Shown here piece after piece: positions 24,664 through 32,354 of a stretch of DNA of 39,464 nt; within the stretch, counting starts at the first letter, position 1; every line of letters begins with the position of its first letter. The stretch is from Cyanobacteria bacterium SIG30 (GTDB taxonomy: Bacteria > Cyanobacteriota > Vampirovibrionia > Gastranaerophilales > Gastranaerophilaceae). Location of the stretch: NCBI GenBank assembly GCA_015152475.1, contig SUTW01000010.1, forward strand, positions 1-39,464. The letters are read 5' to 3'. Both the position numbers and the translations under genes were made by a program. The notes below the pieces were generated by a model, which was not told the origin of the DNA, ran no database searches, and saw nothing but the letters and a program-made list of their open reading frames with translations.

Positions 24664-25596
24664 TTATCCAAAAGTCTTAAATGTATCTTCAACGTTTTTG
24701 TCAATAACTTTTTGAACAGCTTCCAATTCTGTTTGAATGGCACTTTGTTCAGTATCAAGTTGTTTAAGTTTAAGTTCAAGATTTTTATCTTTTGCTTGAA
24801 CTTTTTCTGTTCTTGCGTTAATATCTTCAATTTTTTTATCATATAAAGCTTTTTGATATTCGTATTCATTCATCGCGTCATCATAAGCATCATCATCGTC
24901 AACTTTAGAAAAATTTAATTTGTATTCGCCAGCAGGAATTAATGAACCACCATGTTGACCAAATGTAACTGAAGTTAATCTACCAGTTGAATTGTCATAT
25001 TTAAATTCTACATCGTTAATTTCTTTTGTTGTTTCAACAGTGCCTTCACTTACTGTCTTAGGAACAGCCATATAAGAACCTGCTTGCAGACTAACATATT
25101 GTTCATTGTTTAGATAATAAGTTTGGCCATCTCCACCTTCGTATGTCCAAATTTTATCTTTAGCGCTCCAAGCATCGTTTCCTAAATTAGTTATTGCTGT
25201 TCTTAAATTTGCATAATCAGCATTTTTTGTATCACCCCAAACACTATGGTCAATTGATTTAAGATTTTTAAGACCAGCTAATGAACTAATGGTGCTGCCT
25301 GATTTTAAAACCCAGCTTGGTTCTGAATAAGAAACCGTTGCTTTCTTTCCCAAAATAGAATAATCTTCAAAAACAATTTTTCTAGCATTATTATCGGTAA
25401 ACGAATATGTCATATTATAATAGTCGTTTGAAGAAGGAGGTGTTGGCACTTTAAGATTCAACATCTCGTTATACAAGTTTGAACTTTCATTTGAAAGAAC
25501 CGTTCTTTGTTGGTTGACTTGTTGACCTTGAAATTCAGTATTTGACTTTCTTGCAGTCAAAGCTAAAAATCTTGATTGTGATGCTGCCATGCCCAT
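24664..25596 (-). CDS. MGMAASQ-family protein 2
   Basis: 310 residues, a paralogue of the protein at 23796. The same start (MGMAASQSRFLALTARKSN, EFQGQQVNQQRT) and the same end (QLDTEQSAIQTELEAVQKVI ... TFKTFG) flank a longer and different middle (residues ~45-250), including a YYNMTYSFTDNNARKI segment and WAKDKIWTYEGGDGQTYYLNNEQYV-like beta repeats. Ends conserved, middle variable: the pattern of a polymerising or surface-exposed subunit. Ribosome site AAGGAGA; own terminator. Confidence 0.7.
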   Translation of the reverse strand: MGMAASQSRFLALTARKSNTEFQGQQVNQQRTVLSNESSNLYNEMLNLKVPTPPSSNDYYNMTYSFTDNNARKIVFEDYSILGKKATVSYSEPSWVLKSGSTISSLAGLKNLKSIDHSVWGDTKNADYANLRTAITNLGNDAWSAKDKIWTYEGGDGQTYYLNNEQYVSLQAGSYMAVPKTVSEGTVETTKEINDVEFKYDNSTGRLTSVTFGQHGGSLIPAGEYKLNFSKVDDDDAYDDAMNEYEYQKALYDKKIEDINARTEKVQAKDKNLELKLKQLDTEQSAIQTELEAVQKVIDKNVEDTFKTFG

Positions 25597-25727
25597 TTGA
25601 TTCGTCTCCTTATCTTGAGTTCATCATGTTTTACGGCATTTTTATTTAATGACTTTATATTTTTAAGTTATTTTGTTACATTTATTTACAATTATTTTAA
25701 TGATGTTTTTAACAAAGTCTAAGTCAA

Positions 25728-25756
25728 TAAAAAACCCACCTGAAAAGGTGGGTTTT
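25728..25756 (-). terminator. Terminator of the EF-hand/annexin-like gene
   Basis: AAAACCCACC/GGTGGGTTTT stem with a TGAAAA loop, then TTTTTTATTG on the minus strand. Confidence 0.88.
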
Positions 25757-25759
25757 AAT

Positions 25760-27295
25760 TTATTGTTGTGTTAGTTTTCTTAGCGATATTTTTGACATAG
25801 CACGCCTGTAGTTCGCTGCGGCTATGTTATCGGAATCAGAGAATTTTTTATCCGAAATATTAAGTGTATTAGAAATAATTTCCTTGACAGAACCTGAAGA
25901 TGAAAATTCTGATTTATCAAAGTATTCCATAAAATCTGCAAGCAAAGATGTATCCAGTTGCATAATTTTATAAATAGTTATTGCATCACCATCATAAAAT
26001 TCTTGAGCCAATTCCTTCAGAATTTCTTCTTTGTTATCATTACTCATTAAAGCATATCTTGCTTCAACATTTTCTCTTGCTTTTGCCAGTCTTGCAAGGT
26101 ATTGGTTTTCTTTATCTCCTGAAAATGCTCTTTTAACCATTTCTTCTAAAGAAATATTATACTCTTCTTTATAGGCATCCATAACTTTTTGAAGCTCGGC
26201 ATCATTTAATTTTGTTGTCATGTAGCGATCAAAGGTTTCGGTGCTGGACGGATGTTGAGGGACAGATCTTTCTGAATAATTTAAAATACCAATATCTTTA
26301 TTTAAAATCTTGGCAACAACTTTTGCGTCAAAATCTTCTGAGACACCATATTTTCTTTGATAATCTTCAGATGAAACAATATTTTGAGTTTCTTCGGTAT
26401 CATCAACTAATATATCATTGTATAAACTTAATAATTCGGTTTTCGATTTGCCTGAAAATTCTTTTTTTATTGTTTCTTTTACCGTACCAAAAGAAGCATA
26501 TTCAGATTTATTATAATAATCTATAAAATCTTTAAGTAAGCCTGATTCCATTTGCATAATGCCATAAACAAATTCTTCATCAGTGCCAAGTTTTTTAGTT
26601 GTAGCATTATAAAATTCTTTAGATAAACCACGAAGAAAATTTTCTTTATTATTGTCATCAATTAAAAAATAGTTGGAATTAATATTAGTTTTTGCATTTT
26701 TTATCCTACCAATATATTTATCTTCAAGAAAACCTGAAAAATCACCTCTAATATCTTTTTCAAGAGTGCGACCATATTTTTCTTCGTAAACGTTCATAAC
26801 TTCTTTAAGCTCTCCGTCACTCAAAGCTTTTTCACCGTCTAAATCTAAATATTTTTTAACGACATCTTCTTTTGTGCCCCAGCCTTTCATTGCATCGCGC
26901 AGAACTTCAGCAACGGCTTTTGCATCAAAACCTTCTGAGATGCCATATTTGCTTTGATATTCTTCGGAATTTATCTTTTCGAAATATTTTGATTGCGCAT
27001 CATTAGCAGCTGCTTTATTTGTAACATACATGTTAAAATTTTGAAGATCCGAAAAATCAACTTTCTTATCTTTTGTCAAATAAGATTTATCAAATTCTTC
27101 AACCGTAATAACGCCATCTTTATCGTCATCAATTTCAGTTAAAAATTCCATCATCTCATTTTCATCAATTTTTCCGTCTTCCAAATATTTTTTTTCAGTC
27201 AACGTTTTTTCTAAATCGTCACAACTATGCGCCTGAAGAATTAATTTATTTATATCTACACTTTGATTTATTTTATTAATTTTAATTTCTGACAT
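25760..27295 (-). CDS. EF-hand protein with four annexin-like repeats
   Basis: 511 residues from ATG 27295, which has AAGGGG 6 nt upstream (the frame is open to 27337). N-terminal EF-hand: D56-D58-D60-G61-I63-E67 in DDDKDGVITVEE, preceded by a degenerate partner (DGKIDENEMMEF). Then four ~75-residue helical repeats. R1 (~124-197) holds AMKGWGTKEDVV and YGRTLEKDIRGDFSG; R2 (~222-292) holds KLGTDEE and ETIKKEFSGK..LLSL. R3 (~322-403) and R4 (~430-478) repeat the pair but lack G-x-G-T. R1 aligns with annexin A5 FGRDLLDDLKSELTG. No export signal is recognised. Likely Ca2+- and perhaps membrane-binding (inference). Confidence 0.65.
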   Translation of the reverse strand: MSEIKINKINQSVDINKLILQAHSCDDLEKTLTEKKYLEDGKIDENEMMEFLTEIDDDKDGVITVEEFDKSYLTKDKKVDFSDLQNFNMYVTNKAAANDAQSKYFEKINSEEYQSKYGISEGFDAKAVAEVLRDAMKGWGTKEDVVKKYLDLDGEKALSDGELKEVMNVYEEKYGRTLEKDIRGDFSGFLEDKYIGRIKNAKTNINSNYFLIDDNNKENFLRGLSKEFYNATTKKLGTDEEFVYGIMQMESGLLKDFIDYYNKSEYASFGTVKETIKKEFSGKSKTELLSLYNDILVDDTEETQNIVSSEDYQRKYGVSEDFDAKVVAKILNKDIGILNYSERSVPQHPSSTETFDRYMTTKLNDAELQKVMDAYKEEYNISLEEMVKRAFSGDKENQYLARLAKARENVEARYALMSNDNKEEILKELAQEFYDGDAITIYKIMQLDTSLLADFMEYFDKSEFSSSGSVKEIISNTLNISDKKFSDSDNIAAANYRRAMSKISLRKLTQQ

Positions 27296-27332
27296 AATGC
27301 CCCTTCTTGTAAAAGATTTTTTGTAAAATTTT

Positions 27333-27368
27333 ATCAATAACCCACCCAGAATAAGATGGGTTATTGAT
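27333..27368 (-). terminator. Likely terminator of the EF-hand/LysM-like gene
   Basis: 12-bp stem ATCAATAACCCA/TGGGTTATTGAT; the T run on the minus strand is poor. Confidence 0.5.
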
Positions 27369-27376
27369 TTAATGGT

Positions 27377-28954
27377 TTACACCTTTTTTGTGTTATTGCC
27401 ACCTGATTTCTTTTTATTCTTTGACGCGTTAATTGCTATTTGCCCAGCCAAAGTAGCCGCATCAACGACCCCTTTACCAACACTAGAATTTTCAGTTTTA
27501 GAATCAGCTGTTTTAAAAACATATGGGTCGTATGACAAAGGGTTATCATAAGTGTATATGGATAGTAAATTGCTAAAAGCGGATCTCCTATCGTCATTAG
27601 GACGATACAATAAATCATGGAGTTCTAGACCTTCACTATCTTGAATTTGCCAAGGTAAAGTAGTAAAATCATTATTGCCTTGTCGGCTATTTATCAAAAT
27701 AAATACATTTAATAACTGAACAAATAGGTTAAGAATGATATTCAGGTTATTTTCAATTGTTGCATTATTACTATTAGAATTAATTGAATTTTCAAGTTCT
27801 GCAAGAACAAGATTAATTTGATTAATAATCTCGTTTACATTAAGTTGAGGATTCTGATTTTCGTTTTCATCTTCAAGATCTCCAACGGGAGGCAAAACAC
27901 CAACATCGTCAACATCGTCAGGTGAATCTGGATCTTCAACATCATCAACCGGAGTAGTACCGCCATTAATAATAGACTCTAATATTAGTTGAATTTTATT
28001 AAAGACATCTGCAATTTGAATCAAAATATCATTCACATTTTGTGTATTATTTTGATTTTGCATATTGTTAACAATATTGTTAAAAGTATCTATCGAATCA
28101 CCAATATCTGAAATATTGATATTTATTTCACCTATGTTAATTTCAATGTTGTTATTGTTAGTTGTTGTATTATTGCTGTTGTTATTATTAGTAACAGGAT
28201 TTGTATTTCCATTGTTATTGACAGGTTCAGCTCCTTCTGCAGGTTCAGTTCCGTTTTCAGGTTCAGCTCCTTCTGCAGGTTCAGTTCCGTTTTCAGGTTC
28301 AGTTCCATTTGCAGGTTCAGCTCCTTCTGCAGGTTCAGCTCCGTTTGCAGGTTCAGTTGAAGAATCGTCTACGACTTCTACAGTTTCGCTAAACCATTCA
28401 GGTGGCAATTTTAGTTGTTCGCCGTCATATAGAACTTCTGATCCGCCAACAAGTTTTCTACCGGAATTATAAATTTCAGGATTCAAATCTATAATTGCTT
28501 GCATTGCATCTGCCATAGACATGTTGGCTGGTTTATAATTTTTTGCAACACGAGAAAGGCAATTATTAACCTCCATACCATCTTTAGGAGCTTTGCCTGT
28601 ATGCCAGTTGGCAATTGTTACAAGTTTATTTCCATCTTTATCCGTTGTAATTCCAATTTCTTCTTCGGCAACTGTAACTGCTTTATTGTATAATTTTTGT
28701 ACATCAGAAAATTTAACATTATTTTTTGTTGCTAATTCTGTTTTTTCAAATTCTTCCTTTGTTACAATACCATCATCATTAGTATCTGCTTCATTTAAAA
28801 ATTCAACAATTTCATTTTCATCAATTTGGCTATCTTCCAGATACTTTTTCTCTTTCAGAGTTTCTGTTAATTTGTCTCCGTTTTTGATGTCTAAAAGCTG
28901 TTCTTCTGTTAGTTTGACTCCGCGTTTTAGTTGGTCAATCTTAATTTCTGACAT
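27377..28954 (-). CDS. EF-hand protein with LysM-like segment and Glu-Pro repeats
   Basis: 525 residues. It shares its start with the previous protein (MSEIKI..., KKYLEDSQIDENEIVEFL). EF-hand D57-N59-D61-G62-V64-E68 in DTNDDGIVTKEE. Residues ~113-187 (NWHTGKAPKDGMEVNNCLSR..IIDLNPEIYNSGRKL..YDGEQLKLP) look like a LysM-type peptidoglycan-binding segment. Then ~201-245 is a tandem repeat of EPA-x-G-[AT] (about eight hexapeptides), an Asn-rich stretch, helical Asn-rich segments, an acidic linker (DDVEDPDSPDDVDDVG) and a basic C-terminus KNKKKSGGNNTKKV. Probably a surface- or wall-associated protein. Strong site AAAGGGG. Confidence 0.65.
   Translation of the reverse strand: MSEIKIDQLKRGVKLTEEQLLDIKNGDKLTETLKEKKYLEDSQIDENEIVEFLNEADTNDDGIVTKEEFEKTELATKNNVKFSDVQKLYNKAVTVAEEEIGITTDKDGNKLVTIANWHTGKAPKDGMEVNNCLSRVAKNYKPANMSMADAMQAIIDLNPEIYNSGRKLVGGSEVLYDGEQLKLPPEWFSETVEVVDDSSTEPANGAEPAEGAEPANGTEPENGTEPAEGAEPENGTEPAEGAEPVNNNGNTNPVTNNNNSNNTTTNNNNIEINIGEININISDIGDSIDTFNNIVNNMQNQNNTQNVNDILIQIADVFNKIQLILESIINGGTTPVDDVEDPDSPDDVDDVGVLPPVGDLEDENENQNPQLNVNEIINQINLVLAELENSINSNSNNATIENNLNIILNLFVQLLNVFILINSRQGNNDFTTLPWQIQDSEGLELHDLLYRPNDDRRSAFSNLLSIYTYDNPLSYDPYVFKTADSKTENSSVGKGVVDAATLAGQIAINASKNKKKSGGNNTKKV
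28223..28356 (-). repeat. 18-bp tandem repeat array coding for EPAxG[AT] hexapeptides
   Basis: Seven to eight imperfect 18-bp units (types such as ggttcagctccttctgca and ggttcagttccgttttca on the plus strand) in frame within the EF-hand/LysM-like gene. Units are multiples of 3, so copy-number change would alter length without a frameshift. Confidence 0.85.
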
Positions 28955-29105
28955 AAAATTCCCCTTTCTTCACTTTAAATTTTGATGTACACTTGTTTAG
29001 TCTTATCGACTTTTAAAATTAAAACTTTATATACATGGTTTAATAATTTTACAAAAGTTAACAAAAATAATAAAAAGTCTAATTTATTTATATAATTCCA
29101 CGTGG

Positions 29106-29111
29106 TACAAT
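29106..29111 (+). promoter_or_regulatory. -10 box of the oligopeptide-type ABC ATPase gene (leaderless)
   Basis: TACAAT ends 6 nt before ATG 29118, with no ribosome site. A perfect palindrome CCACGTGG (29098-29105) directly abuts it and could be an operator. An alternative -10 TATAAT at 29091-29096 would give a 13-14-nt leader. Confidence 0.5.
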
Positions 29112-29117
29112 TTTGGT

Positions 29118-29903
29118 ATGGAAAATTTAATTGAAGTTAGAAATCTTACAAAAATTTATACGTCCGAAAACAGTTTTTCAAAAGAACAACACCACTCAAC
29201 ACTTGCCCTTAATAATGTTTCAATAAACATTAAAAAAGGTGAAATTTTGGGGCTTGTTGGTGAATCTGGTTCAGGAAAATCAACTATTGGTAATTGTATT
29301 TTAAGATTATTGCAACCAACAAGGGGTGAAATTCTATTTAAAAATGAAAACATTATGACTTTTGACAAGAAAAAACTTATGAATTTTAGGCGTTCATCTC
29401 AAATTATTTTCCAAAACCCATATTCAAGTCTGAATCCAAAAATGAAAATAAAAGAAATACTGCAAGAGCCACTTATTGTTCATAAAATTGAGGACAAAAA
29501 ATGGCAAGAAAACAGAATTCTTGAAGTAATAGAAATGACTGGTTTGAATAAAGACGATTTAAATCGTTTCCCTCACGAATTTTCAGGCGGACAAAGACAA
29601 AGAATTGCAATTGCAAGGGCACTTGTTTTAAACCCTGAATTTATTGTGGCAGATGAACCAGTAAGTGCATTAGACGTTAGCATACAGGCTCAAATTTTAA
29701 ATCTCTTGAAAGAATTAAAAGAAAAACTTGATTTAACTTATCTTTTTATATCACACGATTTAAATGTTGTTAGATATTTATGTGACAGAGTAATAATTTT
29801 ATACAAAGGCGAAGTTGTTGAAAGTGGAACAACAGAAGAAATTTTCAACAATCCAAAATGTGCTTACACAAAAACCTTATTAAAAGCTATACCAACAATA
29901 TAA
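29118..29903 (+). CDS. Oligopeptide/dipeptide-type ABC transporter ATP-binding protein (DppF/OppF-like)
   Basis: 261 residues. Walker A GESGSGKST (48-56), Q-loop QNPYSSLNPKM, signature FSGGQRQRIAIARAL (155-169), Walker B FIVADEPVSALD (175-186), switch His in FISHDLNVV. The Q-loop motif FQNPYSSLNP and the C-terminus YTKTLLKAIP are typical of the OppF/DppF half of peptide importers, although slightly shorter than the usual 310-330 residues. No permease, binding protein or second ATPase is adjacent. The stop is 1 nt from the convergent deacetylase stop. Confidence 0.87.
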   Translation: MENLIEVRNLTKIYTSENSFSKEQHHSTLALNNVSINIKKGEILGLVGESGSGKSTIGNCILRLLQPTRGEILFKNENIMTFDKKKLMNFRRSSQIIFQNPYSSLNPKMKIKEILQEPLIVHKIEDKKWQENRILEVIEMTGLNKDDLNRFPHEFSGGQRQRIAIARALVLNPEFIVADEPVSALDVSIQAQILNLLKELKEKLDLTYLFISHDLNVVRYLCDRVIILYKGEVVESGTTEEIFNNPKCAYTKTLLKAIPTI

Positions 29904-29904
29904 A

Positions 29905-30738
29905 TTAATTTTTTAAATCAAGAATTGAAGTAAATTTGAATCCTAATTCTTCAATATTTTTTCTTAAATCATCATCTAACATTGTTTGATATTCAAAATA
30001 ACCACTTGCGTTTTTAATATCTGAATCAGGGTGAAGCAAAATCTCAATAAGACAGTTTTTATTTGCTAATCTTTCGACACCAAAAAATATTTCATCTTTA
30101 TTCATATGAGCAGTATGTGCAACACCCATTATATAATCATTTGTAAAATCTGCTTTATTAAATAAATTCAAAAACCATAAAACAACTACTTTTATGAAAT
30201 TTATAAGTTTAATACCACCTAAAAGTGCGGGCAGTTCTTTTTGTGTTCTTACAAATGGAATGTCATATTCTTCTGCAATTTTTTTGACTATCTTAAAAAT
30301 ATTTGGAATAGCATGAAAATGAATATGCGAATTTATAAAACTGACTTTTATGTTTTGTTTTTCAGCTTCTTTAACAACTTTTTCGGTTTGAGCTCTTAAT
30401 TCGTTTTCAACTTCTTTTAAAAAATCAAAATTGAATGAATTTATAAGTAAAGAAATGAATCCATGCTTAAACATTCCGCTTTCATATGTCAAAAGAGGAC
30501 ATTCGGTTAAGGCATGCCCTTCAATTAAGTCTAAATGCACACCTAAATCAATTCTTTTACCAAGTTTTATGCACTTTGGCAAAATCTGATTCATGGCATT
30601 TTCAAATGTTTTACCATTTGCACAAATACAAGTAGATGTTAAAAACCCATTCAAAAAACAATCCATAATAGCATTGTCTCTTGTTGAAGTCATTCCGAAA
30701 TCATCTGCAGTCATTATAATTTTTTTACTTGTATTCAT
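29905..30738 (-). CDS. ChbG/HpnK-family deacetylase (YdjC-like)
   Basis: 277 residues. Metal-site motifs TADDFG (10-15), VHLDLIEG and NSHIHFHAIP, the HpnK/ChbG signature. Family members remove acetyl groups from chito-oligosaccharides or from N-acetylglucosaminyl hopanoids/lipids. Next to a divergent GT2 lipid-type glycosyltransferase, so it may process a lipid-linked sugar (inference). TATAAT ends 7 nt before ATG; there is no ribosome site. Confidence 0.85.
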   Translation of the reverse strand: MNTSKKIIMTADDFGMTSTRDNAIMDCFLNGFLTSTCICANGKTFENAMNQILPKCIKLGKRIDLGVHLDLIEGHALTECPLLTYESGMFKHGFISLLINSFNFDFLKEVENELRAQTEKVVKEAEKQNIKVSFINSHIHFHAIPNIFKIVKKIAEEYDIPFVRTQKELPALLGGIKLINFIKVVVLWFLNLFNKADFTNDYIMGVAHTAHMNKDEIFFGVERLANKNCLIEILLHPDSDIKNASGYFEYQTMLDDDLRKNIEELGFKFTSILDLKN

Positions 30739-30758
30739 ACCATTTATTATACTATAAT
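30729..30758 (+). promoter_or_regulatory. Divergent overlapping promoters of the deacetylase and GT2 genes
   Basis: Plus: TTGTAT (30729-30734), 18-nt spacer, TATAAT (30753-30758), six bases, ATG 30765. Minus: TATAAT (30751-30746) ends 7 nt before ATG 30738. The two -10 boxes are one base apart, so only one polymerase could bind at a time; both mRNAs would be leaderless. Confidence 0.65.
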
Positions 30759-30764
30759 TATTTT

Positions 30765-31733
30765 ATGTTATTAGAAAAAATGAACGGATTAAAATTAGCA
30801 ATTGTTGTTCCTTGTTATAATGAACAAGAAGTTTTGGCAATTACTATCCAAAAACTTTTAGATGTTCTTAAAGAATTGGAACAAGAAAAAATTATAAATA
30901 TAAATAGTTTTCTTTATTTAGTAGATGATGGCTCAAAAGATAGTACTTTCGAAATAATCAAAACCTATAACAGAACAACTAAAAAAGTAAAAGGCTTAAA
31001 ATTCACAAGAAATTTTGGAAATCAAAATGCCATTTTAGCAGGTTTGCTTGGAGCAAAAAAATTAGGCTGTGATTGCGCAATAACTATTGATGCAGACTTG
31101 CAACAAGACGAAAACCTTATAAAAGAATTTGTTTTAAAATACAAAGAAGGCTACGAAATTGTTTTTGGGGTTAGAAAAGAATACAAAATCAAGAACCCAA
31201 TTAAAAGACTAACTTCTGCACTTTTTTATAAAACAATGTCTATCTTAGGCGCAAATGTTATCCCAAATCATAGCGAATACAGACTTGTCGGCAAAAAAGC
31301 TCTTGAAACACTTTCTAATTTTAAAGAATATGGACTTTTCTTAAGAAGTGTTTTTACAGAAATGGGCTACAAAACTACAATTTTGCCATATAACACAAAG
31401 GCAAGAATGGCCGGAAAAACAAAATTCAATTTTGCAAGTTTATGTACTCTTGCAATAAACGGAATAACATCTTTTTCAGTTGTACCTTTAAGACTTGTTG
31501 CAATTTTAGGTATAATTCTGACTCTTGTGAGTTTTGGTGTTGGCCTAGAAGTTATTTGGGAAAAATTATATCTAAAAAATACAATTCCCGGCTGGACAAC
31601 TCTTGTTGTTTGCGTTTGTTTCTTCTCTGGCATACAAATTTTCTGCCTTGGAATAATCAGCGAATATTTAGGGCAAATCTTTAGAGAAGTAAAATCTCGT
31701 CCAAGATATATCGAAGAAATGGAGCTTATTTAA
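30765..31733 (+). CDS. Family 2 glycosyltransferase (polyprenyl-phosphate/dolichol-phosphate type)
   Basis: 322 residues from ATG 30765, which lies 6 nt after a perfect TATAAT; ATG 30780 is an alternative. GT-A domain: IVVPCYNEQEVL, VDDGSKDST (substrate Asp), FTRNFGNQNAILAGLL, ITIDADLQQDENLI (metal-binding DxD-like), SEYRLVGKKALE. The C-terminus has two helices (VPLRLVAILGIILTLVSFGVGLEV and TLVVCVCFFSGIQIFCLGIISEYL). This is the DPM1-like/GtrB/ArnC topology, making undecaprenyl-phosphate sugars for envelope modification. Followed 3 nt later by ruvA. Confidence 0.88.
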   Translation: MLLEKMNGLKLAIVVPCYNEQEVLAITIQKLLDVLKELEQEKIININSFLYLVDDGSKDSTFEIIKTYNRTTKKVKGLKFTRNFGNQNAILAGLLGAKKLGCDCAITIDADLQQDENLIKEFVLKYKEGYEIVFGVRKEYKIKNPIKRLTSALFYKTMSILGANVIPNHSEYRLVGKKALETLSNFKEYGLFLRSVFTEMGYKTTILPYNTKARMAGKTKFNFASLCTLAINGITSFSVVPLRLVAILGIILTLVSFGVGLEVIWEKLYLKNTIPGWTTLVVCVCFFSGIQIFCLGIISEYLGQIFREVKSRPRYIEEMELI

Positions 31734-31736
31734 AAT

Positions 31737-32354
31737 ATGTACGATTACATAAAAGGCAAAATTATATCTAAAAATTTTCCAAAAGTTGTAATTGAAAATA
31801 ATAACATAGGTTATTCGATAACATGTAACCAACGTACAATTCTTGCACTACCAAATAAAGGTGAAGATGCAAAAATTTATACAAAATTAATCCACAAAGA
31901 AGATTCAATGTATTTCTGCGGTTTTTCAAAAATCGAAGATAGGATAATTTTTGATATCCTGACAACGGTAAGTGGAATAGGAGTCAAAGTTGCAATGGTT
32001 TTGCTTGACGAATTTGCAGGTTCAGAGCTTATTGGAGCTGTTATATCTGGTGATTACAAAATGATTTCAAGAGCGAAAGGCGTTGGTCCTAAACTTGCTC
32101 AAAAAATTATTTTAGAACTAAAAGATAAATTGGCATCAAATGCGACTACTCTTGATATAATTGCATCAAATACTATTGAAGAAAATTCAAAAATATCAAA
32201 AGAAACAATAGCAGAAGTTCAAACAATTTTGCAATCTTTAGGCTGGTCCAATAACGAATACTCAAATGCTATTAAAACTGCGCTAAATATTGTTTCAAAG
32301 GACGATGGAGAAGAACTTTTAAAAGAAACTCTAAGGATTTTATCTAATGACTAA
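31737..32354 (+). CDS. ruvA: Holliday junction branch migration protein RuvA
   Basis: 205 residues. N-terminal OB fold MYDYIKGKIISKNFPKVVIENNNIGY; helix-hairpin-helix pair with LTTVSGIGVKVAMVLL and RAKGVGPKLAQKIILELKDKL; short C-terminal domain III binding RuvB. It forms tetramers that hold four-way junctions. ruvB and ruvC are not in the window. It sits between the GT2 and glgA genes in a tight operon (overlaps glgA by 8 nt), an unusual mix of recombination and carbohydrate functions. Confidence 0.95.
   Translation: MYDYIKGKIISKNFPKVVIENNNIGYSITCNQRTILALPNKGEDAKIYTKLIHKEDSMYFCGFSKIEDRIIFDILTTVSGIGVKVAMVLLDEFAGSELIGAVISGDYKMISRAKGVGPKLAQKIILELKDKLASNATTLDIIASNTIEENSKISKETIAEVQTILQSLGWSNNEYSNAIKTALNIVSKDDGEELLKETLRILSND

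Noticed and set aside
24600-24869. 89-residue Lys/Leu-rich minus-strand frame
   Set aside because: Out-of-frame reading of the coiled-coil end of MGMAASQ protein 2 and its terminator.
28223-28356. CRISPR-like periodicity
   Set aside because: Units are contiguous with no unique spacers and are in frame within a gene; no cas genes.
28065-28472. 135-residue plus-strand frame over the tandem repeat
   Set aside because: It is open only because the repeat is 18 bp and free of stops in several frames; the minus-strand frame has the EF-hand and ribosome site.
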